Part shown: piece after piece, positions 35,687-44,870 of the stretch
How the letters are laid out: every line of letters starts with the position of its first letter
How positions within the stretch are numbered: position 1 is the stretch's first letter
Source of the DNA: Bacillus sp. Y1
GTDB taxonomy: Bacteria; Bacillota; Bacilli; Bacillales; Cytobacillaceae
Assembly: GCF_003586445.1 (NCBI RefSeq)
Contig: NZ_CP030028.1
Location: 1,192,501 to 1,256,500, forward strand
Length of the DNA stretch: 64,000 nucleotides
Direction of reading: 5' to 3'
Position numbers and translations under genes: made by a program
Notes under the pieces: model-generated
The model's input: the letters and a program-made list of their open reading frames with translations, nothing else
Told to the model about the DNA's origin: nothing
The model's database searches: none

Positions 35687-37843
35687 TTGAAAAATAATCT
35701 TCTAAAAGAAGAGATCGCAGCGGTGTTTCGAAATCGGAAACTATTGATCCCACTTATCGCCGTACTTTTTATTCCTATTCTATATAGTGGGATGTTTTTA
35801 TGGGCATTTTGGGATCCATATGATCACTTGAAGGACCTTCCAGTAGCGATTGTAAATGAAGATGATGGTGCAACTTATGAAGGAAAAGAACTTCATCTAG
35901 GTGATGACTTAGTCGACAAGTTAAAGGAAAGTCAAGATTTTCATTTTGAGTTTGTTGATCGTACAGTTGCAAACGATGACCTAGAAAACCAAAAATATTA
36001 TATGATCGTCGAGATACCTGATAATTTTTCTAAAAATGCGACGACACTTTTAGATGAAAACCCAGAGAAGCTTTCACTTACGTATATACCAAATGAAGGA
36101 TATAACTTCTTAGCTGCACAAATTGGCGGTACAGCAATTGAAAAGATTAAAGCGTCTCTTTCAGCAAAAGTAACAGAAACATATGCGGAAAGTATGTTTG
36201 ACAAAGTAGGAGAACTTGCGGATGGAATGACGAAAGCAAGTGAAGGTGCGAATGATTTGAGCACTGGAACAGCTGATCTTTTGGCAGGGACTTCAAACTT
36301 TCATGAAAAGCTGACCCAATTTTCAAATGGAACAGAGAAGTTTTCGGAAGGTATGACAAGTGCCACAAACGGGACAATTGCCATTAATAAAGGTGCGTCC
36401 GATTTATCAGCAGGTTTAGGACAATTAACCAATGGCCAAACCGAGCTTGTTACAGCCTCAAAGAGAATTCAATCGGGACTAGGCAGTTTAAATGAAGGAA
36501 TTACAGATGTAAACACAGGGTTAGAAACTGTGAATGATAAGGTTCCGGCGTTAATCGATGGAACAAGTGAGTTAATGAAAGGGGCAGCAACACTTGAAAC
36601 CTCACTTGCTGAATGGAAAAAGGGTGCCGAGGCGGTTAATGGTGGCGTAAAGGCACTCACTCAATCCTTACAAGCGGTGATCTCACAAATGCCTGAAGGC
36701 CAGGAGAGAGCTGTTCTTGAACAAACACTCGCCTCTTTAGATACAAACACCCAAATACTAGCAGAAAAATCGGCTCTTTTGTCCGTGGGTGCAAGCAATC
36801 TTGAAAATGGCATGGGATCCTTACTAGCAGGACAAAAAGAACTTCAAGGTGGATTACATCAATTAGAAGAAGGTACGAATGCTTTAGTAACAGGATCTTC
36901 AGAACTTTATGCGGGCCAAACAACGTTCGAGTCTGGCATGGAATACTTTCAACAAAAGCTTACTGAAGCCTCAAATGGTGCCCAAAAGATTAGTGATGGT
37001 ACAAATGGGTTAGTTTCCGGGGTTACAGAGCTATCGGAGGCTTCTAAAACCATTGCATCAAGTGCCAGTCAGTTACAAGAAGGTAGCGATAAAATTGTCG
37101 ATGGAAACAATAAGCTACTTGACGGTAGCAATGAACTGTCTACAAAGCTAGTTGAAGGAGCAGACAAAGCATCCAGCGTGGATGCTACGGATAAAACATT
37201 TGATATGATGGCACAGCCAGTCGAAGTGAAGGAAAAGAAAGTGAATGAAGTATCAAACTACGGTACAGGGTTCGCTCCATACTTCCTTTCATTAGGATTG
37301 TTCGTAGGAGCTTTACTTCTATCAATTGTGTTTCCTTTAAAGGAGCCAGCATCTATTCCTAAGAGTGGAATGAACTGGTTCATAAGCAAATTTTCTATTA
37401 TTGGTATAGTTGGTGTATTACAGGGGATTGTAGCAGCCACCGTGTTACTACTAGGTCTAGGATTACAGGTTGAAAGTACCGTTTACTTTTATCTATTCAC
37501 CATCATCACTAGTATCACGTTTGTGGCATTAATTCAATTATTGGTCACAACACTTGGAGATCCAGGTCGTTTTGTCGCCATTATCGTTCTCATTTTACAA
37601 TTAACAACAAGTGCAGGAACTTTTCCATTGGAGCTTATTCCAAACGCATTACAACCGTTTAATTTATTATTGCCAATGACTTATTCGGTTCAAGGATTTA
37701 AAGCGGTTATTTCAAGTGGGGATTACTCATTCATGTGGCATAACGCATATATCCTATTATCGTTTGCTGTTGTATGTGCGATTGGTACCATTCTTTATTT
37801 TTCAAAAATGCATAAGCGCCAGTTTCGTGTAATGGCAGAATAA
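35687..37843 (+). CDS. yhgE: YhgE/Pip-family membrane protein
   Basis: A 718-residue member of the YhgE/Pip family (Pip is the phage infection protein of Lactococcus). One N-terminal membrane helix is followed by about 500 extracellular residues full of short repeats of the type G-x-x-x-L-x-x-G-x-x-x-L, then about five C-terminal membrane helices resembling ABC-2 permeases. The family is linked to secretion and phage adsorption; the role here is unknown. The start is TTG with GGGGAG eight bases upstream. It is controlled by the YhgD operator just before it. Confidence 0.88.
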   Translation: MKNNLLKEEIAAVFRNRKLLIPLIAVLFIPILYSGMFLWAFWDPYDHLKDLPVAIVNEDDGATYEGKELHLGDDLVDKLKESQDFHFEFVDRTVANDDLENQKYYMIVEIPDNFSKNATTLLDENPEKLSLTYIPNEGYNFLAAQIGGTAIEKIKASLSAKVTETYAESMFDKVGELADGMTKASEGANDLSTGTADLLAGTSNFHEKLTQFSNGTEKFSEGMTSATNGTIAINKGASDLSAGLGQLTNGQTELVTASKRIQSGLGSLNEGITDVNTGLETVNDKVPALIDGTSELMKGAATLETSLAEWKKGAEAVNGGVKALTQSLQAVISQMPEGQERAVLEQTLASLDTNTQILAEKSALLSVGASNLENGMGSLLAGQKELQGGLHQLEEGTNALVTGSSELYAGQTTFESGMEYFQQKLTEASNGAQKISDGTNGLVSGVTELSEASKTIASSASQLQEGSDKIVDGNNKLLDGSNELSTKLVEGADKASSVDATDKTFDMMAQPVEVKEKKVNEVSNYGTGFAPYFLSLGLFVGALLLSIVFPLKEPASIPKSGMNWFISKFSIIGIVGVLQGIVAATVLLLGLGLQVESTVYFYLFTIITSITFVALIQLLVTTLGDPGRFVAIIVLILQLTTSAGTFPLELIPNALQPFNLLLPMTYSVQGFKAVISSGDYSFMWHNAYILLSFAVVCAIGTILYFSKMHKRQFRVMAE

Positions 37844-37850
37844 AAAATAA

Positions 37851-37876
37851 CCCCAGTCAGTTGACTGGGGCCTTTA
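37851..37876. terminator. Terminator of yhgE
   Basis: CCCCAGTC / GACTGGGG perfect stem with 4-nt loop, then CCTTTATT; an A-rich left flank could also serve yhfH on the other strand. Confidence 0.75.
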
Positions 37877-37891
37877 TTGTAAACTATGAAT

Positions 37892-38026
37892 CTATATGTT
37901 TGTTACATCCATGCAATGCTCGCACTTATTGCCATAGCATTCATGTTGTTCTTCAATTTTATTCCCACATTGAACACATTCCTTCGGTGGTAAGTTCCTG
38001 AAAAATTCAACAATGCTCTCAAACAT
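37892..38026 (-). CDS. yhfH: YhfH family small zinc-ribbon-like protein
   Basis: A 44-residue protein starting MFESIVEFFRNLPPKECVQC, with cysteines in CVQC and CEHC and two further Cys/His between them, a likely zinc site. It matches YhfH of B. subtilis in size, cysteine pattern and place beside yhfI. GGGGGA is upstream of the ATG. The role is unknown. Confidence 0.8.
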   Translation of the reverse strand: MFESIVEFFRNLPPKECVQCGNKIEEQHECYGNKCEHCMDVTNI

Positions 38027-38186
38027 ATAAGTTCCCCCTATTATGGTGTTTGAAACAGATTAATTATTAATTAAATTGTATTATAACAGTTTAGGTGTGT
38101 CAATCATTGTTTTACCTATTTTTCATAAATATATAAAAAAGCTATAATAAACGATAGATATAATAAAAAGCGGAGGGAATTATTCA

Positions 38187-38921
38187 ATGAAGCTCACAAC
38201 GATAGGTTTTTGGGGTGGTTATCCCAAAGCAAATGAAGCTAGCACAGGCTATGTGTTAGAACATAACGGTTTTCAATTATTGGTTGATTGTGGAAGCGCG
38301 GTTTTGTCTAAGTTACAAAATTATTACCAGCCTGAAGAACTAGATGCGGTTGTATTATCTCATTATCATGCCGATCATATCGCAGACATTGGGGCCTTAC
38401 AACATGCTCGATTGATTCAAGGGTTTTTAGGGAGTCAGATGAATACATTACCGATTTATGCACATGATGGCGATTCATATGAATTTTCTAAGTTAACGTA
38501 CAAATCCATAACAAAAGGGATTGCATATGATCCGAATGCTGAATTGAAAGTAGGTCCATTTGTTATTCGATTTTTATTAACAAAGCATCCGGTTCCTTGC
38601 TATGCGATGAGATTTGAGGCTGATGGCAAAGCTCTTGTATACACAGCAGATACTTCGTTTATTGAGGAGTTTGTTTCATTTAGTGAGGGAGCCGAAGTTC
38701 TATTATGTGAATGTAATTTCTATGGAAATCAGGATGGTAGTGGAGCCGGGCATATGAACAGCTTTGATGCTGGAAAGCTTGCAGCTAGGGCAAATGTTAA
38801 GCAGCTCGTGTTAACCCATCTTCCACACTATGGAGAACTACAGCAGTTAGTAGACGAAGCAAAGCAACATTATAATGGCCCAACAGGCTTGGCCCACACC
38901 GGACAAGTGATTGAATTATAA
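38187..38921 (+). CDS. yhfI: YhfI, metallo-beta-lactamase-fold hydrolase
   Basis: A 244-residue MBL-fold enzyme of the RNase Z/ElaC-like branch. The zinc motif SHYHADH (HxHxDH) is intact, followed by a later His (LLTKHPVPC), the bridging Asp (YTADTSF) and a C-terminal LTHLPH. It begins MKLTTIGFWGGYPKANEAST as YhfI does. It has all ligands for two metals, so it is probably an active hydrolase; the substrate is unknown. GGAGGG precedes the ATG. lplJ follows after 12 bp, likely in one transcript. Confidence 0.88.
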   Translation: MKLTTIGFWGGYPKANEASTGYVLEHNGFQLLVDCGSAVLSKLQNYYQPEELDAVVLSHYHADHIADIGALQHARLIQGFLGSQMNTLPIYAHDGDSYEFSKLTYKSITKGIAYDPNAELKVGPFVIRFLLTKHPVPCYAMRFEADGKALVYTADTSFIEEFVSFSEGAEVLLCECNFYGNQDGSGAGHMNSFDAGKLAARANVKQLVLTHLPHYGELQQLVDEAKQHYNGPTGLAHTGQVIEL

Positions 38922-38933
38922 GGAGAGAGAAGT

Positions 38934-39923
38934 ATGTTATTTATTGATAATAAAGGGATCACAGATCCAAGAGTAAATTTAGCGATTGAAGAATATTGCC
39001 TGAAAAATTTAAACATAGATGAAACGTATCTTCTTTTCTACATAAATGAACCATCTATTATCATTGGCAAAAATCAAAATACGATTGAAGAAATAAATAC
39101 GGACTACGTTGAGGAAAACGGTATTCTTGTAGTCCGTAGGCTTTCAGGTGGTGGTGCTGTTTACCATGACTTAGGAAATTTGAATTTTAGCTTTATCACC
39201 AAGGACGATGGAGAAAGCTTTCATAATTTTAAAAAGTTTACGGATCCGGTCGTTGAAGCTTTGCATGAACTAGGAGTACAGGCAGAATTAAGTGGGAGAA
39301 ACGACATTGTGGTTGAAGGTAGAAAGATTTCTGGGAATGCACAGTTTTCTACAAAAGGACGAATGTTCAGTCATGGAACGCTTATGCTTGATTCAGAAAT
39401 TGACCATGTTGTATCAGCATTAAAGGTACGTAAGGATAAAATTGAGTCAAAAGGAATCAAGTCGATTCGAAGCAGAGTCGCTAATATTTCTGAGTTTTTA
39501 TCAGAAAAGGTTTTAATGGAAGAGTTTCGTTCCTTGCTTCTAGAGAAGATCTTTGGTGGTACAGAGAATGTAAATGAGTATGTGTTAACAGAAGAAGACT
39601 GGAAGAATATACACGAACTTTCAAAAGAGCGCTATCAAAATTGGGAATGGAATTACGGGAAGTCCCCCAAGTTTAATTTCCAGCATTCGCACCGATTCCC
39701 AGTGGGGCATATTGATGTCAGGTTAGAAGTGAATAAAGGGGTTATTGAAAGCTGCAAAATTTATGGTGATTTCTTTGGAGTTGGAGATGTCACCGATATA
39801 GAAGAAAAACTAACGGGAATTCGTTACGATAAAGCTGTGATACAATTAGCGTTGGACGATGTAAATATTAAACATTATTTTGGTAATGTAACAAAAGAAG
39901 ATTTTTTACAATTAATTTATTAA
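38934..39923 (+). CDS. lplJ: LplJ, lipoate-protein ligase
   Basis: A 329-residue lipoate-protein ligase A family enzyme which attaches free lipoate, through lipoyl-AMP, to dehydrogenase E2 subunits and GcvH. RRLSGGGAVYHDLGNLNFSF is the lipoyl-AMP binding motif, then GRNDIVVEGRKISGNAQ with the catalytic Lys, and SHGTLMLD. The C-terminal accessory domain is present. It matches LplJ (YhfJ) of B. subtilis, which also follows yhfI. AAGGAGAGAG precedes the ATG. Confidence 0.94.
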   Translation: MLFIDNKGITDPRVNLAIEEYCLKNLNIDETYLLFYINEPSIIIGKNQNTIEEINTDYVEENGILVVRRLSGGGAVYHDLGNLNFSFITKDDGESFHNFKKFTDPVVEALHELGVQAELSGRNDIVVEGRKISGNAQFSTKGRMFSHGTLMLDSEIDHVVSALKVRKDKIESKGIKSIRSRVANISEFLSEKVLMEEFRSLLLEKIFGGTENVNEYVLTEEDWKNIHELSKERYQNWEWNYGKSPKFNFQHSHRFPVGHIDVRLEVNKGVIESCKIYGDFFGVGDVTDIEEKLTGIRYDKAVIQLALDDVNIKHYFGNVTKEDFLQLIY

Positions 39924-39941
39924 CATATTGGGGGAATATGA

Positions 39942-40928
39942 ATGGCAATTTTAGTAACAGGTGGAGCCGGCTATATTGGTAGCCACACAGTGGTAGAGCT
40001 TTTGAATCATGGAGAAGAAGTAGTGGTTGTAGACAATTTACAAACCGGTCATCTCCCAGCGGTAAAGGGCGCAACTTACTATCAAGTGGATTTACGCGAT
40101 TCGAAAGCATTAAGTGAAGTGTTTTCAAAGCACTCGATTGAAGCGGTGATTCATTTTGCGGCGAGTTCTCTAGTAGGAGAAAGTGTAGAGAAGCCGCTCA
40201 TGTATTACGAAAATAATCTTATTGCTTCACACTCATTGGTCTCTGTTATGGTGGAGCATCATGTGAAAAAAATTGTGTTTTCATCAACAGCTGCAACATA
40301 TGGGGAGCCGAAAGAGGTTCCGATTTCAGAGGAGTCAGAAACGTCTCCCACGAATCCATATGGAGAAACAAAGCTTGCTATGGAAAAAATGTTCCGTTGG
40401 TGTGATGGGGCTTACGGCTTAAAGTCGATATCCTTGCGCTATTTTAATGCCGCTGGGGCTCACCCGGACGGAATTATTGGAGAGGACCACTCACCTGAAA
40501 CTCATTTAATCCCAATAATATTGCAGGTAGCATTAGGTCAGAGAGAGCATATTGGTATCTATGGTGATGATTATCCGACTGAGGACGGAACATGTATCCG
40601 CGATTATATTCATGTCATGGACCTTGCTAACGCTCACTGGTTAGCTTTAGAATATTTGCGTAAAAATGAAGTAAGTGATGTGTTCAACTTAGGAAATGGC
40701 CGAGGCTTTTCGGTAAAAGAGGTAATCGAAACAGCAAGAACAGTTACAAAGCATGAAATTCCAGCTGTAGTTAGTCCACGTCGAGCGGGAGATCCAGCTG
40801 TATTAATTGCATCATCTGGAAAAGCTCAGCAAACATTAGGCTGGCAGCCAAAGTATAACCAATTAGAAACCATTATTGAAACCGCATGGAATTGGCATCA
40901 GAACAATCCTGGTGGTTATGAGAAATAG
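39942..40928 (+). CDS. galE: GalE, UDP-glucose 4-epimerase
   Basis: A 328-residue extended short-chain dehydrogenase. The NAD-binding GGAGYIGSH is at residues 7-15, the catalytic Tyr/Lys pair at Y140-x3-K144 (NPYGETK), and the sugar-binding FNAAGAHPDG and ED-GTCIRDYIHV are present. It interconverts UDP-glucose and UDP-galactose, supplying galactose for cell-surface sugars. GGGGGAATATGA precedes the ATG. It follows lplJ by 18 bp and is not part of this neighbourhood in B. subtilis, so it is a local rearrangement. Confidence 0.94.
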   Translation: MAILVTGGAGYIGSHTVVELLNHGEEVVVVDNLQTGHLPAVKGATYYQVDLRDSKALSEVFSKHSIEAVIHFAASSLVGESVEKPLMYYENNLIASHSLVSVMVEHHVKKIVFSSTAATYGEPKEVPISEESETSPTNPYGETKLAMEKMFRWCDGAYGLKSISLRYFNAAGAHPDGIIGEDHSPETHLIPIILQVALGQREHIGIYGDDYPTEDGTCIRDYIHVMDLANAHWLALEYLRKNEVSDVFNLGNGRGFSVKEVIETARTVTKHEIPAVVSPRRAGDPAVLIASSGKAQQTLGWQPKYNQLETIIETAWNWHQNNPGGYEK

Positions 40929-40937
40929 TATGTAGGT

Positions 40938-40963
40938 GGGGCTCCGAGGGATGGAGCCCCTTT
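40938..40963. terminator. Terminator between galE and the coat gene
   Basis: GGGGCTCC / GGAGCCCC perfect 8-bp stem with a 7-nt loop, then TTTGTGTGTT. Confidence 0.8.
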
Positions 40964-40968
40964 GTGTG

Positions 40969-41664
40969 TTATTGAAGGATGCGGTTTTGCTGGTTGCTTT
41001 GCATATTTTGCATTCCCTGTGTACCTTGGATACCTTGGGAACCACCTGATGTAGCGAACGAATTAAGCAGCTGTTGCGTGTCTTCTTCTCTCAGCTGAGG
41101 AACTTGATAAAATTCCTTTTTGTTTTGATATAAGAAGATTTCGTACGCCATTTCCAAATAATTAGGGATACTATCCTGTAGCACGCGTCGAACAATCGGA
41201 TTCGTAGCTTCACCAGCAGCCATCGTCATCGTTTGAGCAGATGACTTCATGCAGCCAAGCATGAGAGAAGACAAACACTTATCGTCAATTTCGGCTGCAG
41301 ACTGCTTTGGTTTAGTCGGTTGGGAGGGTTTAATACCATAAACAACATCATTTGATTGCTTCATCATATAGCTAGAAGTTGGGTGACTTGGATCTTGTCC
41401 AGTTTTAAAACACTCGACCAACACATTATATTGATCCGTAATAAATTGACGTTGGCGAACGACAATATCCTTTAACTCGGGATCCTTAATCTGTTGCTCG
41501 AACATTAAATACTGATCAATCGTACCAAGAGTTCCCGAAATCACCTCATGCACATCAAGAATCTCATGTGCCCCGTGATTCACTGTTCTTGCCATATTCG
41601 GTGAAGCCATCATATTATTTGTAGAAGCAGTTTGCATATTGTTTTGCTGTTGTTGTGTTATCAT
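40969..41664 (-). CDS. CotF/YhcQ-like spore coat protein
   Basis: A 231-residue protein with the CotF-type ferritin-like fold signature (HEILDVHEVISGTLGTIDQY; LKDIVVRQRQFITDQYNVLV) and low-complexity Gln/Asn/Met/Gly ends (MITQQQQNNMQ; QGIQGTQGMQNMQ). It resembles YhcQ/CotF coat proteins, made late in the mother cell and placed on the spore. GGGG and GAGACGG precede ATG 41664; further upstream the frame continues but without a start signal. The second tandem array lies upstream of its start. Confidence 0.82.
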   Translation of the reverse strand: MITQQQQNNMQTASTNNMMASPNMARTVNHGAHEILDVHEVISGTLGTIDQYLMFEQQIKDPELKDIVVRQRQFITDQYNVLVECFKTGQDPSHPTSSYMMKQSNDVVYGIKPSQPTKPKQSAAEIDDKCLSSLMLGCMKSSAQTMTMAAGEATNPIVRRVLQDSIPNYLEMAYEIFLYQNKKEFYQVPQLREEDTQQLLNSFATSGGSQGIQGTQGMQNMQSNQQNRILQ

Positions 41665-41790
41665 CCGTCTCAACCCCCACTTTCGGATTTGTACAGCTAA
41701 ATACCGTACGTGTCTATTATGGTGAAAGATGTGGGGGAGCATACGGGGTGAAAATTTGGGAAAAATGGTAGTTTGGAGAAGATAAATGTA

Positions 41791-42093
41791 TTTATGACGT
41801 GATAGGCGAAAAAGCAGGAGTGTTGGCGTCATAAGAAAAAGTTTATGACGTGAGAGCACAGAAAAACAGGGGTGTTGGCGTCGTAAGAAAAGGTTTATGA
41901 CGTGAGAGCAAGGAAAAACAGGGGTGTTGGCGTCATAAGAAAAAGTTTATGACGTGAGAGCGAGAAAAACAGGGGTGTTGGCGTCATAAGAAAAGGTTTA
42001 TGACGTGAGAGCAAGGAAAAACAGGGGTGTTGGCGTCATAAGAAAAGGTTTATGACGTGAGAGCGAGAAAAACAGGGACGTCCGCGTCATAAA
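41791..42093. repeat. Tandem array of 51/52-bp palindromic units
   Basis: Units begin with TTTATGACG at 41791, 41842, 41894, 41946, 41997 and 42049: spacings 51, 52, 52, 51, 52. Each has arm TTATGACG, an about 28-nt segment TGAGAGC...CAGGGGTGTTGG, arm CGTCATAA, then a 9-nt A-rich spacer. The last unit diverges in its middle. There is no coding signal. The array lies between the 3' end of the NERD gene and the start of the coat gene. Confidence 0.95.
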
Positions 42094-42095
42094 AG

Positions 42096-42128
42096 AAGCT
42101 CAATATATATTCATGCTATATTGAGCTT
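42096..42128 (-). terminator. Terminator of the NERD-domain gene
   Basis: AAGCTCAATATA / TATATTGAGCTT, a perfect 12-bp stem with a 9-nt loop, directly after the stop and directly before the tandem array. Confidence 0.85.
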
Positions 42129-43039
42129 TAAAATTCTGAAAAGTAGGTTGATCTTTTATTACCATATCTTTTAAAGTTTTGCAAAAGTACTCTTCGAATT
42201 AATCTCCTCGACTTCACCGCACCCTCGCACCACTCATAAATAGCATTCGTTGTTACTAACCGATCCGGAAACAGCAGCACAAACTCACGGACGCTTCTAA
42301 TGATTGCATCGTCAATACTTTCAATTGTGCCGCATGTACAGACCAATCTCGTTTCTGTAGCTTCTTTGAAAAATGTATAGCAATGGGAACAATAAATTCC
42401 CTTCTGCAGCATCTCATAAGAATAATCAGGTTTCCTTTTTATAGGAGATGTCGTCAAATGATGAGTGAGAAGTTTATTTGCAATTTTCTCATGTAGGTGA
42501 GTGGTTTTGGTTGGTTTAATGGCAAGTGTTCTTAGTAAACGGTGGATTTGAGTAGGGTGGATAATGGGTGTTTTTATTGGGGCTTGATAGAGGGTGAACT
42601 CAGGATTAACAAACACTAAAAGCGGTTCGATAGGAAGCGTACAACCGTGTTCCTGCAAAAAGCGGCGCAGCAATGCTTCGCTTCTCTGCAACTGTTCTAG
42701 GGGATTTTTAATTTCCTTATCTGATGAAGCATACCAACGGTCTCCTCTAACAAAAAAATCCCCTTCAAAATTTTTCACTTCAAACAACAAAATGGATTCT
42801 TGAAAAATTGCTAGGGAATCCATTTGAAAAAGATTATTTCCGAACTCAAGCAGAACGTCATTTAACAGCAGAAACTCATTTGTCAATGTACTGACATATT
42901 CGTCAAACAACAATTCGCCAGCGTAGCCCTTTTCAAGATGTTGGTAATGAGAAACATCCTTTTCACACAAGCTCATTCGTAAAAATAAACTGCGATATAA
43001 CAATAGGTTTTCTGATTCTTTTCTAGATTTAAGTAACAT
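42128..43039 (-). CDS. NERD-domain protein with C-terminal zinc-ribbon-like motif
   Basis: A 303-residue protein. The N-terminal half holds a nuclease-related (NERD) domain: YAGELLFDEYV, NDVLLE ... NLFQMDSLAIFQESILLFEVKNFEG, with the E-x-K of a restriction-like fold. The C-terminal half has CSHC and CTCG, which could bind zinc, then a basic region (KSRRLIRRVLLQNFKRYGNKR). Such proteins are found in many Bacillaceae near mobile or variable regions; the function is unproven. The tandem palindromic array begins just past its terminator. Confidence 0.8.
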   Translation of the reverse strand: MLLKSRKESENLLLYRSLFLRMSLCEKDVSHYQHLEKGYAGELLFDEYVSTLTNEFLLLNDVLLEFGNNLFQMDSLAIFQESILLFEVKNFEGDFFVRGDRWYASSDKEIKNPLEQLQRSEALLRRFLQEHGCTLPIEPLLVFVNPEFTLYQAPIKTPIIHPTQIHRLLRTLAIKPTKTTHLHEKIANKLLTHHLTTSPIKRKPDYSYEMLQKGIYCSHCYTFFKEATETRLVCTCGTIESIDDAIIRSVREFVLLFPDRLVTTNAIYEWCEGAVKSRRLIRRVLLQNFKRYGNKRSTYFSEF

Positions 43040-43101
43040 CTTTCACATCCTTTCCTTTTCAGTGTATATCTTCTTGAATGATTTGTCTAAAAATTCATAA
43101 A

Positions 43102-43115
43102 TGTATGCGTTTACA
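43102..43115 (-). promoter_or_regulatory. cre site at the lcfB promoter
   Basis: Read on the minus strand, TGTAAACGCATACA fits the cre core TGNAANCGNWNNCW. It ends one base before the -35 hexamer, a position suited to CcpA control of fatty-acid use. Confidence 0.6.
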
Positions 43116-43116
43116 C

Positions 43117-43145
43117 TTGTAAGCCTAATTGCCAACCAATATAAT
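43117..43145 (+). promoter_or_regulatory. Promoter of lcfB
   Basis: TTGTAA (43117-43122), 17-bp spacer, perfect TATAAT (43140-43145). Confidence 0.75.
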
Positions 43146-43169
43146 GGAAGTAGGGGTTTATTTTCATTT

Positions 43170-43189
43170 ATGAATGAATAATCATTCAT
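43170..43189. promoter_or_regulatory. FadR (YsiA) operator before lcfB
   Basis: ATGAATGA-ATAA-TCATTCAT, a perfect palindrome matching the known Bacillus FadR box, located about 18 bp after the expected start of transcription. FadR represses beta-oxidation genes until long-chain acyl-CoA binds it. Confidence 0.88.
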
Positions 43190-43201
43190 AACAAGTGCTT
43201 G

Positions 43202-43297
43202 AACAAATATACGAACAAATCACACAACAACACAACAACACAACAACAATCACACACCTCAGACCACCATACGAACAAACCAAAACAACCAAATAAA
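43202..43297 (+). repeat. G-depleted CA-rich leader of lcfB
   Basis: This 96-nt stretch contains only three G. It includes three tandem CACAACAA units (43223-43246) and two copies of ATACGAACAAA (43209, 43269) 60 bp apart. It lies between the FadR box and the lcfB ribosome-binding site, so it is expected to be an unstructured 5' UTR. Confidence 0.7.
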
Positions 43298-43309
43298 GGG
43301 GATGGAGCG

Positions 43310-44863
43310 ATGAATTTATCTGCTCAGTTACACGAGACGGCAAAAGCATTGCCTCAAAAAACAGCGTATTATTTTAATGATGAGGCTAGCACGTATGCTG
43401 AATTGGATGGGGCAATTACGAAGTTTGCGTCAGGGCTAGAGTCACTTGGGGTCAAAAAAGGGGATCATATTGCGTTACTTTTGGGGAATTCACCATATTT
43501 TGTTGTTAGTTTGTACGGAGCACTGCGATTAGGGGCAACAGTGATTCCGGTCAATCCGATTTATACTCCGGATGAAATTGGCTATATTATTAAAAACGGG
43601 GATGTAAAAACAGTTGTTGCACTGGATCTTTTACTTCCACTTGCAGAAAAAATGCATCATTTACTGCCTGAGGTTGAAAATTATATCATTTGTGAAACAC
43701 CTCAAGGTAAGGAACGGGGACTTAATAATAGCAACTTAACGGTTGGAGATAAGCTACATACATTTACAAGCATACTCGCATCCGGTGACTTAAGCTATCA
43801 GGGGCCAGAGCTTAATGAAGATGATGTGGCAGTGATTTTGTACACATCAGGTACAACTGGAAAGCCAAAGGGTGCCATGCTCACTCACAAAAATTTATAC
43901 AGCAATGCAAAAGATACAGGCGATTATTTGAAAATGAACGAGGATGACAGTGTCATTACTACTCTTCCAATGTTTCATGTGTTTTGTTTAACGGTCGCGC
44001 TTAATGCACCTTTATTAAGTGGGGCAACCATTTTAATTGATTCAAAATTTAGTCCGGCTGAAATTTTCCGCTTATCAAAAAAATATCAACCGACTGTTTT
44101 TGCTGGTGTACCTACTATGTATAACTTCCTTTATCAATACGAAGCAGGTGATCCAAAGGACTTACAATCATTACGATTATGTATTTCTGGTGGTGCTTCG
44201 ATGCCGGTTTCCTTACTGGAAAACTTTGAAAGGAAGTTCAACGTGCTTATTTCTGAAGGGTACGGACTTTCAGAAGCTTCACCGGTTACTTGCTTTAATC
44301 CGCTTGATCGTCCGAGGAAAGCAGGTTCTATTGGTCAGTCCATTATTCATGTGGAAAACAAGATTGTAAATGAATTAGGAGAAGAGGTTCCTGTTGGTCA
44401 AGTTGGTGAGCTTATCGTTTCCGGTCCCAATGTAATGAAGGGATATTATAAAATGCCAGAGGAAACACAGGCGGCCATTCGTAATGGTTGGTTATACACC
44501 GGTGATTTAGCTCGAAAGGATGAGGAAGGTTATTTTTATATCGTTGACCGGAAAAAGGACCTTATTCTTGTCGGTGGCTACAATGTGTATCCGAGAGAAG
44601 TAGAGGAAGTGCTTTATAGTCATCCAGATATTATCGAGGTGGCTGTGCTTGGCGTTCCTGATCCGGAACAAGGGGAAGCGGTCAAAAGTTATGTGGTAAC
44701 AAAGAATGCAGAGCTAACAGAAGAGGACGTTCTTGCTTATTGCCGTGAGAGGTTAGCAAAATACAAGATTCCTAGTTCTGTAGATTTTCTTGAAGAGCTT
44801 CCAAAGAATACAACCGGGAAAATTTTACGAAGAGCGTTAAAACAACAAATCATTCAAGCATAG
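43310..44863 (+). CDS. lcfB: LcfB (YhfL), long-chain acyl-CoA synthetase
   Basis: A 517-residue AMP-forming acyl-CoA synthetase. The ATP/AMP motif [48 protein letters not shown] and the C-terminal [11 protein letters not shown] lysine motif are intact. It activates long-chain fatty acids with CoA for beta-oxidation. The frame is open upstream through the CA-rich leader, but GGGG then GGAG before ATG 43310, and family start MNLSAQLH, fix the start. Controlled by a FadR box and a cre. The enoyl-CoA hydratase gene follows. Confidence 0.93.
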   Translation: MNLSAQLHETAKALPQKTAYYFNDEASTYAELDGAITKFASGLESLGVKKGDHIALLLGNSPYFVVSLYGALRLGATVIPVNPIYTPDEIGYIIKNGDVKTVVALDLLLPLAEKMHHLLPEVENYIICETPQGKERGLNNSNLTVGDKLHTFTSILASGDLSYQGPELNEDDVAVILYTSGTTGKPKGAMLTHKNLYSNAKDTGDYLKMNEDDSVITTLPMFHVFCLTVALNAPLLSGATILIDSKFSPAEIFRLSKKYQPTVFAGVPTMYNFLYQYEAGDPKDLQSLRLCISGGASMPVSLLENFERKFNVLISEGYGLSEASPVTCFNPLDRPRKAGSIGQSIIHVENKIVNELGEEVPVGQVGELIVSGPNVMKGYYKMPEETQAAIRNGWLYTGDLARKDEEGYFYIVDRKKDLILVGGYNVYPREVEEVLYSHPDIIEVAVLGVPDPEQGEAVKSYVVTKNAELTEEDVLAYCRERLAKYKIPSSVDFLEELPKNTTGKILRRALKQQIIQA

Positions 44864-44870
44864 GATTAGA

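Noticed and set aside
43199..43309. N-terminal extension of LcfB rich in Asn, Thr, Gln and His
   Set aside because: The open frame is a by-product of the stop-poor CA-rich leader. The ribosome-binding site and family start are at 43310.
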